DNA of 64,000 nucleotides from Salinimicrobium sp049680855 (GCF_049680855.1 NZ_JBMPGS010000001.1:682001-746000), one strand, 5' to 3'. Positions 52,663 to 60,945 are shown, counted from the stretch's first letter. Made by a program: numbers and translations. The notes: generated by a model not told the origin, from the sequence alone.

Positions 52663-53367
52663 CTAATTTACCTTTGTACCTACATTTTCGCCTGTAACCA
52701 CTTTCATTAAATTACCGGGTTTGTTCATGTCAAATACAATGATGGGCAATTTATTTTCCTGGCTAAGGGTAAAAGCAGTGGTATCCATTACTTTGAGGCC
52801 CTTTAAAAGGACATCCTCGAAACTTATAAAATCAAATTTGGTTGCCTTGGCATCTTTTTCGGGATCGGCAGTGTAAATGCCGTCTACTCTGGTCCCTTTC
52901 AGGATCACATCTGCATGAATTTCTATAGCACGAAGAACTGCTGCAGAATCTGTAGTGAAATATGGATTCCCCGTTCCTCCTCCAAAAATAACCACGCGTC
53001 CTTTTTCGAGATGGCGCATCGCTTTTCTTCGGATAAAAGGTTCGGCTACTTCATTTATTTTCACTGCCGACTGAAGCCTGGTTTGTATCCCGGCGTCTTC
53101 AAGTGCACTTTGTAATGCAAGCCCGTTAATAACAGTGGCCAGCATTCCCATGTGGTCTCCGGTTACACGGTCCATCCCTTTGCTGGCACCCGAAACTCCT
53201 CTAAAAATATTACCACCTCCAATTACTATGGCTACTTCAACACCAGTATCTGTGACCTCCTTGATTTCCTGAGCATATTCTGCCAGTCTTTGAGGATCGA
53301 TACCGTATTGACGGGTTCCCATTAAAGCTTCGCCTGATAATTTGAGTAATATTCTTTTATAGTGCAT
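52663..53367 (-). CDS. pyrH: UMP kinase
   Basis: A 234-residue amino-acid-kinase-fold enzyme, UMP + ATP to UDP. The start is the ATG at 53367 (MHYKRILLKLSGEALMG). Seen: VAIVIGGGNIFRG, DHMGMLATVINGLALQ, FGGGTGNPYFTTDSAAVLRA, GTRVDGIYTADP. In the classic rpsB-tsf-pyrH-frr order, but split from tsf by a lipoprotein gene on the other strand. Confidence 0.97.
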   Translation of the reverse strand: MHYKRILLKLSGEALMGTRQYGIDPQRLAEYAQEIKEVTDTGVEVAIVIGGGNIFRGVSGASKGMDRVTGDHMGMLATVINGLALQSALEDAGIQTRLQSAVKINEVAEPFIRRKAMRHLEKGRVVIFGGGTGNPYFTTDSAAVLRAIEIHADVILKGTRVDGIYTADPEKDAKATKFDFISFEDVLLKGLKVMDTTAFTLSQENKLPIIVFDMNKPGNLMKVVTGENVGTKVN

Positions 53368-53528
53368 TCCGGATGTTTGATGGTTGTGCAAAACTAAGGA
53401 AATTAATTGTGAGAACGATATGCCTAAAAACTAAAATTATGTGAAGCATTGATATCTAGTTTTTGAGGTAATAATTATCGTCTTAAGCCGTTTTTTAAAT
53501 ACTTTTGTTAGAAATGAGATAAGATGTC

Positions 53529-53927
53529 ATGAAAGGAAAGAAGATTTTTACTGTAAAATGGGTGGTATCTGCCCTAATTGCTCTTACTGCCGCTGGATGC
53601 TCTGTAGATGTTGATGATGAAATGTTGCTCTATGGAAGCTGGCTTGAAGAATCTCCTGACGAAAACAGAACCGAATTTTACTTCTATAAAGACGACCAGG
53701 TTTTCATTGATCGATCAGGTGAAAAACAGGATAGAACCTACTTTATCGAAGGTGACTCCATTTATTTGAAGAGAGAAAATGGCAGTACGTCCTCGTTGTA
53801 TTTTAGACAGATTAATGAAGATGCCTTCCAGATTGGAAATCTCTACCCGGAAATTCCTGAAAATCAACCCACATTTATGATCTTTAGAAGAGCCAGCAGT
53901 ATTTCCGATGCACCTGGATTGGAATAA
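53529..53927 (+). CDS. Small lipoprotein, lipocalin-like
   Basis: A 132-residue lipoprotein; lipobox TAAGC puts the Cys at residue 24. The mature part looks like a small beta-barrel (LLYGSWLEESPDENRTEFYFYKDDQVFIDRSG), like lipocalin-type proteins of flavobacteria. Function unknown. It is on the plus strand inside the pyrH-tsf interval, followed by a shared terminator. Confidence 0.8.
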   Translation: MKGKKIFTVKWVVSALIALTAAGCSVDVDDEMLLYGSWLEESPDENRTEFYFYKDDQVFIDRSGEKQDRTYFIEGDSIYLKRENGSTSSLYFRQINEDAFQIGNLYPEIPENQPTFMIFRRASSISDAPGLE

Positions 53928-53953
53928 AAGTTACCTCCTATAGAAAGATATAA

Positions 53954-53985
53954 AAAAACCGCTTCAAATTTTGAAGCGGTTTTTT
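53954..53985. terminator. Bidirectional terminator lipoprotein/tsf
   Basis: AAAACCGCTTCAA / TTGAAGCGGTTTT stem with A- and T-tracts on the two sides. Confidence 0.9.
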
Positions 53986-54030
53986 CTTTTCCGGAGAATA
54001 ATAATTCCGAAAAATGTCAATTTTGGATAC

Positions 54031-54855
54031 TTATCCTAAAGCTACTCTTTCGAAACTTACTACTTGCAAGTCAGCGTTTTCAGACTTTACATACTCAGCA
54101 ATAGTTTGTTTGTTGTCTTTAATGAAAGGCTGGTTTACAAGAGTGTTATCTTTGAAAAAGCGCTTGATTTTTCCTTTTGCGATGTTATCAAGCATGTCTT
54201 CAGGCTTTCCTTCCTGTCTCAATTGATCTTTTGCGATCTCAACTTCTTTATCGATCACAGTCTGGTCAACACCTTCTTCATTCAATGCAACAGGATTCAT
54301 TGCAGCAGCCTGCATAGAAACGTTCTTTGCAACTTCTTCAGCATTTTCAGACTTTCCTGAAAGACCTGTAAGAACAGCGATTTTGTTACCTGCGTGGATG
54401 TAAGATCCAACGAAAGGAGCTTCTAAAGTTCTGAAATCTCCAATCTCTATTTTCTCACCAATAACACCTGTTTGCTCAGTAAGTTTTTCTTCAACAGTGA
54501 TACCTTTGTAGTCCTTTGCTAAAAGTTCTTCTTTAGAGTTCACATCTAAAGCTAGTTGAGCAAAGTCCTGTGCCAATTGTACGAAAGAATCGTTTTTAGC
54601 AACGAAGTCGGTTTCACAGTTAAGAGAAACAATTACTCCTTTAGAGTTATCGGCATTTACGGTTGCAATAACAGCTCCTTCAGATGATTCTCTGTCGGCA
54701 CGGTTTGCAGCAACTTTTTGTCCTTTTTTACGAAGCACCTCGATCGCTTTATCGTAATCTCCTTCAGCTTCTACCAACGCCTTTTTGCAATCCATCATTC
54801 CGGCACCGGTTGCTTTTCTCAATTTATTTACTTCTGCGGCGGTTATCTTTGCCAT
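54031..54855 (-). CDS. tsf: Elongation factor Ts
   Basis: A 274-residue guanine-exchange factor for EF-Tu. Seen: N-terminal UBA-like VNKLRKATGAGMMDCKKALVEA, then NCETDFVAKNDSF, and HAGNKIAVLTGLS in the core. It follows rpsB by 92 nt, with a hairpin in between. Confidence 0.97.
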   Translation of the reverse strand: MAKITAAEVNKLRKATGAGMMDCKKALVEAEGDYDKAIEVLRKKGQKVAANRADRESSEGAVIATVNADNSKGVIVSLNCETDFVAKNDSFVQLAQDFAQLALDVNSKEELLAKDYKGITVEEKLTEQTGVIGEKIEIGDFRTLEAPFVGSYIHAGNKIAVLTGLSGKSENAEEVAKNVSMQAAAMNPVALNEEGVDQTVIDKEVEIAKDQLRQEGKPEDMLDNIAKGKIKRFFKDNTLVNQPFIKDNKQTIAEYVKSENADLQVVSFERVALG

Positions 54856-54883
54856 AGTCTTAAAGTTTTTATTTAAATGAATA

Positions 54884-54922
54884 AGTCGTTTAGCTAATTT
54901 GCGTTGAAAGAAACTAAACGAC
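54884..54922 (-). promoter_or_regulatory. Hairpin between rpsB and tsf
   Basis: AGTCGTTTAG and CTAAACGACT form a perfect 10-bp stem with a 19-nt loop. No T-run follows on the minus strand, so it is not a standard terminator; it may tune rpsB and tsf mRNA levels or stability. Confidence 0.5.
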
Positions 54923-54947
54923 TCAATAAATTAACTCTGAATTATTT

Positions 54948-55838
54948 CTATTCTTCCTCGTCGTTAGAACGTGCTTTTGCCAAAGTCTCTTTTTTAGACT
55001 CTAATTTCACGTCTTCCTGAGCTTCCTTCATGTCTTTTTTATCCTGAGGATCTGTTGAAGGTACTTCAGTTTCTAACTTTGGAGTTTTAGCTTTTGGTGC
55101 TTTTTTAGGCTTCTCTTCACCAGCTTCTTCTTTAGAATCTTTTCCGGCTTTTCTTTCAGAAAGACCTTCTACAATAGAATCAGCAACATAAGAAATTACT
55201 TTACTAATTGATTTTGAAGCATCATCATTTGCAGGAATCACATAATCCACATCTCTTGGATCTGAATTGGTGTCAACCATTGCAAAAATTGGAATGTTTA
55301 ATTTTTGAGCTTCTTTAACCGCGATGTGTTCACGAGTAATATCTACTACGAACAAGGCGCCTGGAAGACGGCTCATGTCTGCAATAGAACCTAAGTTTTT
55401 ATCTAACTTAGCTCTTAAACGATCTACTTGTAAGCGTTCTTTTTTAGAAAGCGTATTGAAAGTGCCGTCTTTCTTCATTCTATCAATAGAAGCCATTTTC
55501 TTAACAGCTTTACGAATAGTAACGAAGTTGGTTAACATACCACCAGGCCATCTTTCTGTGATGAAAGGCATGTTAGCTCTTTCGGCTTGTTCAGCAACGA
55601 TTTCTTTTGCTTGTTTCTTGGTAGCTACGAAGAGTATTTTTCTACCACTGGCTGCGATTTTGCTAAGCGCGTCTCCGGCTTCCTGCATTTTAGCAGCACT
55701 CTTGTATAGGTTGATGATGTGAATCCCGTTGCGCTCCATATATATGTAAGGCGCCATGTTTGGATTCCATCTTCTTGTGAGGTGACCAAAGTGTACACCT
55801 GCATCAAGTAATTCTTTTACTTCTACTTTGTTTGCCAT
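54948..55838 (-). CDS. rpsB: Ribosomal protein S2 with charged C-terminal extension
   Basis: A 296-residue protein of the small subunit. Residues 1-225 are the S2 core (VKELLDAGVHFGHLTRRWNPNMAPYIY, RWPGGMLTNF, ALFVVDITREHIAVKEA, MVDTNSDP). The last 65-70 residues are a Lys/Glu/Pro-rich tail with no S2 counterpart in E. coli. It starts the rpsB-tsf unit; the REP-like element lies in the 185-nt gap to rpsI. Confidence 0.97.
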   Translation of the reverse strand: MANKVEVKELLDAGVHFGHLTRRWNPNMAPYIYMERNGIHIINLYKSAAKMQEAGDALSKIAASGRKILFVATKKQAKEIVAEQAERANMPFITERWPGGMLTNFVTIRKAVKKMASIDRMKKDGTFNTLSKKERLQVDRLRAKLDKNLGSIADMSRLPGALFVVDITREHIAVKEAQKLNIPIFAMVDTNSDPRDVDYVIPANDDASKSISKVISYVADSIVEGLSERKAGKDSKEEAGEEKPKKAPKAKTPKLETEVPSTDPQDKKDMKEAQEDVKLESKKETLAKARSNDEEE

Positions 55839-55936
55839 TTTTGTAATAGTTTACGTTCTGTTGAGATAGCAACAGGCAAGTGGCGATACCTAAATATATC
55901 CGGCCTTGTCTGTTTAGATGCTAAACTAACTCCCGA

Positions 55937-55960
55937 CACTTCGACAAGCGCAGTGTGACA
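55937..55960. repeat. REP-like hairpin element, second copy
   Basis: CACTTCGAC-AAGCGC-AGTGTGACA, with TCCCGA and TCGGAA flanks extending the pairing. Between rpsI and rpsB, where an extra hairpin could protect or separate transcripts. Confidence 0.55.
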
Positions 55961-56024
55961 TCGGAATAACAACAAAAATCTTTTTTTAAATGAACTTTTT
56001 GATGCTTTGAGCATCAAATAAATA

Positions 56025-56411
56025 TTAACGTTTAGAGAACTGGAATTTCTTACGGGCTTTCTTCTGACCGAATTTCTTACGTTCTACCATTCTTGGGTCT
56101 CTTGTTAGTAAACCTTCAGGTTTAAGAGTACCTCTGTTCTCTGCATCCAACTCTACCATCGCTCTTGAAAGGGCAAGACGAATAGCTTCAGCCTGTCCTG
56201 TAATTCCGCCACCATAAACGTTTACTTTGATATCAAAGTTCTCACCGTTTCCGGTAAGGTTAAGGGGTTGTCTTACTTTGTACTGAAGTGTACCTGTAGA
56301 GAAGTAATCCTGAACATCTTTTTTGTTAACAGTGATGTTTCCAGTTCCTGTAGAAACATAAACACGTGCAACTGCCGTTTTTCTACGACCAATTTTGTGA
56401 ATAACTTCCAT
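56025..56411 (-). CDS. rpsI: Ribosomal protein S9
   Basis: A 128-residue S9. Features: IGRRKTAVARVYVSTGTGNITVNKKDVQDYF, LTRDPRMVERKKFGQKKARKKFQFSKR with the basic tail that reaches the P-site tRNA. Its ATG overlaps the rplM stop (TAATG), so the two are translationally coupled, as in most bacteria. Confidence 0.98.
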   Translation of the reverse strand: MEVIHKIGRRKTAVARVYVSTGTGNITVNKKDVQDYFSTGTLQYKVRQPLNLTGNGENFDIKVNVYGGGITGQAEAIRLALSRAMVELDAENRGTLKPEGLLTRDPRMVERKKFGQKKARKKFQFSKR

Positions 56412-56866
56412 TACTTAAGATCGTTTAAGTTAATAGTTTTTGGTTTTTGCGCCTCAAGATCATGCTCAGATCCTGGAAAAACTCTTAAATTTCGGAATAG
56501 GTCTGCGCCAAGTTTGTTCTTTGGAAGCATTCCTTTAACTGCTTTTTCGATAAGTCTCTCAGGACCTTTTCCGAATAATTCCGATGCAGTTAAACTTTTT
56601 TGACCCCCAGGATAGCCGGTGTGGCGAATGTACTCTTTAGAGTCCCATTTCTTTCCTGTTAAGTTGATCTTTTCAGCATTGATAACAATTACGTTATCTC
56701 CGCAATCAACGTGTGGGGTGAAAATAGCCTTGTACTTTCCTCTCAATAGTTTTGCAACTATAGATGAAAGGCGACCAAGGGCTTGTCCTTCAGCGTCTAC
56801 AACAACCCACTCCTTATTGACAGTGGCTTTGTTGGCAGAAACCGTTTTGTAGCTTAATGTGTCCAC
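56411..56866 (-). CDS. rplM: Ribosomal protein L13
   Basis: A 151-residue L13. It starts with GTG at 56866 (MDTLSYKTVSAN), the common flavobacterial N-terminus. Seen: WVVVDAEGQALGRLSSIVAKLLRGK, DCGDNVIVINAEKINLTGKKW, MLPKNKLGADLFRNLRVFPG. It leads the rplM-rpsI operon from a consensus promoter. Confidence 0.97.
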   Translation of the reverse strand: MDTLSYKTVSANKATVNKEWVVVDAEGQALGRLSSIVAKLLRGKYKAIFTPHVDCGDNVIVINAEKINLTGKKWDSKEYIRHTGYPGGQKSLTASELFGKGPERLIEKAVKGMLPKNKLGADLFRNLRVFPGSEHDLEAQKPKTINLNDLK

Positions 56867-56922
56867 ACTAATTAAATTTACTTAATAATTAAACATTCCA
56901 TTCCCTGCATAAAACAGGGGTG
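56867..56922 (-). promoter_or_regulatory. rplM 5' leader with hairpin
   Basis: The predicted mRNA leader, about 50 nt, begins near a CCCTG / CAGGG stem (56903-56907 with 56915-56919, loop CATAAAA). It may be a ribosomal-protein leader for autoregulation; the fold is small, so this is tentative. Confidence 0.4.
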
Positions 56923-56953
56923 CAAATGTACAATTATAAATTTATATTACAAA
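56923..56953 (-). promoter_or_regulatory. rplM-rpsI promoter, Bacteroidota consensus
   Basis: On the minus strand TTTG (56953-56950), exactly 19 nt, then TACATTTG (56930-56923). This is the best-fitting promoter in the window. Confidence 0.7.
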
Positions 56954-57264
56954 TGCCATTTTCATTAATTTATTGGGTTTGAAGTTTCTGATTTTCAGGA
57001 GGATTTGTTTTTTGCAAAAGCTTGTATTTTGAAATTCTTCAAAAAGAACAAAAAATTACTCATTTCTATATATTGTTTGGCTGAAAACTCCTTTGTTTGC
57101 TCGCCTGACCCTAATTTTTAGTTTCTGTATTGAAACTTAAATAATCGATAAACTACACACAATCACCGATTAAGGACAATTTTTTTGTTAAAAAATTATT
57201 AAAATAGATTTTCTGATCTTACATTTGTGCCCGAATAAATGAAGAAAGAAAAAGAAAAATTGAA
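56954..57264. other. Gene-free divergent region rplM / lipoprotein
   Basis: With the rplM leader and promoter this gap is 398 nt. This part is very AT-rich. It holds a TACATTTG -7 box at 57220-57227 for the lipoprotein, with no good -33. No ORF with a convincing start, no stable RNA and no terminator were seen. Confidence 0.6.
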
Positions 57265-57879
57265 ATGAAAAAATTATTGCAAAGATTGTTGTTTGGCGGA
57301 TTGGGTGTAGCACTTCTTGCAGCCTGTTCTGCCGAAGGTGTAAATGAGGAGATGTCTGCTTTAAATGCTAGTTCTGCTACTATGAGTTCTCAGGATCTGA
57401 GTATAAATGACCTTGTAGGAGAATGGAAAATTGTTTCGATGACTTCAGTAGCTTATGAGGAGCATCCTGCAGTAGCTGTAGATTTTAATAAGGATGGCAA
57501 TTTCACCTTTGATTTAATGGAAGAGTCTACATGCTTTAACATCATGTCCTTTGATTTTAGAAGTAATGGAACGGTGTATACAAACCAGGCAAGACTTTTC
57601 TTTGATAACACAACCGGTAAATTTGAATGTCAGGGTACGGGATTATACACGGCAGGTTATGAAATAAGCGGGAATGATCTTTCGGTAACTTTTACTGCGG
57701 ATGGGATAGAGTATACTCAGGTGAAAACCATTTATCGGTACAGCGAAGACGGTGCCGAATATTTAACAGTTACCCTCACAGAACAGGAAACAGATTCGGC
57801 GGTATACGTGAACAATGATCCAGGGAATACTGTTGCTTCAGATATCAAGAAAATTGAAATGGTTTATAAGAAACAATAA
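57265..57879 (+). CDS. Lipocalin-like lipoprotein
   Basis: A 204-residue lipoprotein; lipobox LLAAC, lipidated Cys at 21. The mature part opens with DLVGEWKIVSMTSVAYEEHP, then strands to IKKIEMVYKKQ, in the style of the lipocalin-like families of Bacteroidota. Cys residues in EESTCFNIM and KFECQGTG may form a disulfide. Function unknown. Convergent with polA. Confidence 0.8.
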   Translation: MKKLLQRLLFGGLGVALLAACSAEGVNEEMSALNASSATMSSQDLSINDLVGEWKIVSMTSVAYEEHPAVAVDFNKDGNFTFDLMEESTCFNIMSFDFRSNGTVYTNQARLFFDNTTGKFECQGTGLYTAGYEISGNDLSVTFTADGIEYTQVKTIYRYSEDGAEYLTVTLTEQETDSAVYVNNDPGNTVASDIKKIEMVYKKQ

Positions 57880-57880
57880 A

Positions 57881-57941
57881 TTTTTTGCCCCCAATTTAAT
57901 GCCCCCCAAAGCATAAATTGTCCCCCTACTTTTTTGCCCCC
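57881..57941. repeat. Spaced C-tracts with TTTTTTGCCCCC repeats
   Basis: Four C-runs of 5-6 bases (57888-57892, 57902-57907, 57922-57926, 57937-57941) in an otherwise AT-rich gap, two of them in the identical unit TTTTTTGCCCCC. On the minus strand these are four G-runs. Confidence 0.5.
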
Positions 57942-57945
57942 TACT

Positions 57946-57983
57946 AAAAAACCCTTCAAAATGTCATTTTTTGGAGGGTTTTT
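57946..57983. terminator. Bidirectional terminator lipoprotein/polA
   Basis: AAAAACCCTTCAAAA / TTTTGGAGGGTTTTT stem with one T-G pair; T-run on both sides. Its loop holds a CATTTTTT arm of the palindrome family (57957-57973). Confidence 0.85.
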
Positions 57984-58020
57984 GCTTTTAGAAAAAGAAG
58001 CTGAAGCTGAACCTTAATAA

Positions 58021-60846
58021 TTAATGTGCCTCCAGCCAATTCTGTCCCACGCCCAGGTCAACATCTAACGGCACTTCCATTTTATAGGCGTTTTCCATTT
58101 CAGATTTTATGAGGGGTTTTAGTTCTTCCAGCTCAGGTTTGTAAACATCAAACACCAGTTCATCATGTACCTGCAGCAGCATTTTTGACTTATAATTTCC
58201 TTCTTTTAATTTTTTATGAATATTGATCATCGCCAGTTTAATAATATCTGCCGCACTTCCCTGAATGGGTGCATTCACGGCATTTCTTTCCGCAGCACCA
58301 CGTACTACCGCGTTCTGCGAATTAATATCTTTTAAATAACGTCTACGGCCCAGGACTGTCTGTACATATCCATTCTCCCTGGCGAAATCTACCTGTTCGC
58401 TAATGTAGTTCCGCAGTTTGGGGTAGGTCTTATAATAGGTTTCGATCAAATCTTTCGATTCAGATCGTGACAAATTCGTTTGATTGCTCAGCCCAAAAGC
58501 CGAAACTCCGTACACAATTCCAAAGTTGACGGTTTTTGCATTGCTCCTTTGTTCTCGTGTAACTTCCTCTAAAGGAACGTTGAAAACATTTGCAGCAGTA
58601 GAAGCGTGAATATCCTGTCCTTGTTTGAACGCTTCCATCATGGTGTCTTCCTGACTGAGTGCTGCGATGATCCTCAATTCGATCTGGGAATAATCTGCAG
58701 CCATTAATATGTAATCCTCATTGCGGGGTACAAATGCTTTTCTGACCTGTCTCCCGCGTTCTGTACGAATTGGTATGTTCTGCAGGTTAGGATTGTTGGA
58801 GCTCAGCCTTCCTGTGGCGGCAACGGTTTGCATATAATCTGTATGCACGCGACCGGTTGTTATCTCTACCTGCAGCGGGAGCGCATCTATGTAAGTATTT
58901 TTCAGTTTTACGAGTCCGCGGTAATCGAGTACCTGCCGCACGATCTCATGGTCCTGTGCCAAGTTGGAAAGTACTTCTTCACTGGTTGTATACTGGCCGG
59001 TTTTCGTTTTCTTCGGCTTATCTACAAGTTTAAGTTTCTCAAAAAGGATGATTCCAAGCTGTTTTGGAGAGCCTATATTGAATTCTTCGCCGGCGGTTTT
59101 GTATATCTCGATCTCCAGGGCGGCAATATCATTATTAAGTTCTTCGGAAAGGCTCTTCAGGAAATCTACATCCAGCTTTATTCCTTCCAGTTCCATATCT
59201 GCCAGAACCCGCAATAGCGGAATTTCAATTTCATTGAACAGTTTCTCTGTCTTTGCCTCTTTTAGTTCCGGCGAAAAATGTTGTTTTAGCTGCAGAATCA
59301 CATCGGCATCTTCCACACCAAATTCGGCCTGTTCCATTACCGGAAGGCTGCGCATAGATTTTTGGTTCTTTCCTTTTCCCAGCACTTCTTCTGCAAAAAC
59401 CGGCGTGTAATTGAGGTAAGTTTCCGAAAGTACATCAAGGCTATGACGCATGTCGGGATTGATAAGGTAATGCGCAATCATCGTGTCGAACAACGGCGCG
59501 TTTACCTGCACATCATATTTTGCCAGAACTTTGATATCGCTCTTTAGATTCTGACTTACTTTTTCAATTTCTGAAGATTCAAAAAAGGGCTTTACGTCCT
59601 CCATTATCTCTTGTGCTTCCGAAGCATCTTCAGGCACCGGAAGATAGAAACCTTTTCCTAATTCCCAGGAGAAGGAGATCCCAATAATCTCAGCGGTAAT
59701 AGGATTGTTGCTGTTAGAAATGATATCGAAGCATACGCATTTCTGGTTCATTAGGTTCTTGAAGAAAAGCTCCATCGCCATCCCGCTGGAAAGGCTTTGG
59801 TAAACGTGCGGCACATCTTTTATGGTTTTGCGGCCGCTGGTAGCTTCTACACCTTCTTTGGCTTCCCCGCCAAAAAGGGAGAATTGTCCGGCTCCTGCCG
59901 TTGGAGTTTCCCCGGTTTCCTTTTTTGGATAAGCAGTAGGTGCCGGCCCGGCCTGTTCTTCACCCGAAAATAATTTTAAGAATTGCTCTTTTAATCTTCG
60001 GAATTCCAGTTCTTCAAATATTTCCTGAACTTTTTCTCCGTCTGGCATTGAAAGTTCATAATCTTCAGCGTTAAAAGTAACGCTGCAATCTGTCATGATA
60101 GCCGCCAGTTTTTTTGAAAGTAAACCCAGTTCTGCATTGGCTTCTACTTTTTCCCTCATTTTTCCCTTAAGCTGGTCTGTATTTGCCAGCAAAGCTTCCA
60201 TGCTGCCAAACTGCTTCAGGAATTTTTTTGCGGTTTTTTCTCCCACGCCGGGTAATCCCGGGATATTATCTACGGCATCGCCCATCATTCCCAGGAAATC
60301 GATGACCTGCTCTGGGCGCTCTACTTCAAATTTCTTCTGTACTTCGGGAATCCCCCAAATCTCTATACCGTTACCCATTCTTGCCGGGCGGTACATAAAA
60401 ATGTTTTCTGACACGAGTTGCGCAAAATCTTTATCGGGAGTGACCATAAAAACCTTGTAACCCTCTTTTTCAGCTTGTTTTGCAAGGGTTCCTATAATAT
60501 CATCTGCTTCGCAGCCCGGCAAAACCACCACCGGAATGTGCATGGCCTCCAAAATCTTCTGGATATATGGGATTGCCTGTAAAATAGGTTCTGGCGTCGC
60601 ATCTCGATGCGCTTTGTAAGCTTCAAACATTTCTGTTCTCGCTTCACTTCCTTCTTTGTCAAAACAAACGGCAAGATGATCTGGTTTTTCCCGCCGAATG
60701 ACATCAAAAAGAGAATTAGTAAAACCCATAATGGCAGAAGTATCCAGCCCTTTTGAATTTATTCGCGGGTTTTTAATAAAGGCGTAATATCCGCGGAAAA
60801 TTAATGCGTAAGCATCCAGAAGGAATAATCGTTTTTGTTCTGCCAT
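58021..60846 (-). CDS. polA: DNA polymerase I, with degenerate proofreading motif
   Basis: A 941-residue PolA. Residues 1-290 are the 5'-3' flap exonuclease (FLLDAYALIFRGYYAF, GCEADDIIGTLAKQ, TPDKDFAQLV, LPGVGEKTAKKFLKQFG). A linker (about 300-350) is followed by the 3'-5' exonuclease fold and the polymerase domain (MAADYSQIELRIIAAL motif A, RSNAKTVNFGIVYG O-helix, VHDELVFDV motif C). In the exonuclease, motif I reads FDIIS: Asp374 stays but Ile376 takes the place of the catalytic Glu. Asp437 and Asp513 remain; the Tyr of motif III is Phe509. It fills gaps and removes primers; proofreading is probably weak or lost. Confidence 0.96.
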   Translation of the reverse strand: MAEQKRLFLLDAYALIFRGYYAFIKNPRINSKGLDTSAIMGFTNSLFDVIRREKPDHLAVCFDKEGSEARTEMFEAYKAHRDATPEPILQAIPYIQKILEAMHIPVVVLPGCEADDIIGTLAKQAEKEGYKVFMVTPDKDFAQLVSENIFMYRPARMGNGIEIWGIPEVQKKFEVERPEQVIDFLGMMGDAVDNIPGLPGVGEKTAKKFLKQFGSMEALLANTDQLKGKMREKVEANAELGLLSKKLAAIMTDCSVTFNAEDYELSMPDGEKVQEIFEELEFRRLKEQFLKLFSGEEQAGPAPTAYPKKETGETPTAGAGQFSLFGGEAKEGVEATSGRKTIKDVPHVYQSLSSGMAMELFFKNLMNQKCVCFDIISNSNNPITAEIIGISFSWELGKGFYLPVPEDASEAQEIMEDVKPFFESSEIEKVSQNLKSDIKVLAKYDVQVNAPLFDTMIAHYLINPDMRHSLDVLSETYLNYTPVFAEEVLGKGKNQKSMRSLPVMEQAEFGVEDADVILQLKQHFSPELKEAKTEKLFNEIEIPLLRVLADMELEGIKLDVDFLKSLSEELNNDIAALEIEIYKTAGEEFNIGSPKQLGIILFEKLKLVDKPKKTKTGQYTTSEEVLSNLAQDHEIVRQVLDYRGLVKLKNTYIDALPLQVEITTGRVHTDYMQTVAATGRLSSNNPNLQNIPIRTERGRQVRKAFVPRNEDYILMAADYSQIELRIIAALSQEDTMMEAFKQGQDIHASTAANVFNVPLEEVTREQRSNAKTVNFGIVYGVSAFGLSNQTNLSRSESKDLIETYYKTYPKLRNYISEQVDFARENGYVQTVLGRRRYLKDINSQNAVVRGAAERNAVNAPIQGSAADIIKLAMINIHKKLKEGNYKSKMLLQVHDELVFDVYKPELEELKPLIKSEMENAYKMEVPLDVDLGVGQNWLEAH

Positions 60847-60928
60847 GGGTAATTGTTTGGTATAAAATATAAAGCTACAAAGTTTTTAATCAAAAATGTT
60901 TTGCATTTTTTTCTTCTGAAAAAGGTTT

Positions 60929-60945
60929 CAAAAATGGCATTTTTA
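60929..60945. repeat. Palindrome CAAAAATG-G-CATTTTTA
   Basis: Both arms nearly complete, in the 96-nt gap between polA and the MFS gene. Same family as 2585. Confidence 0.5.
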
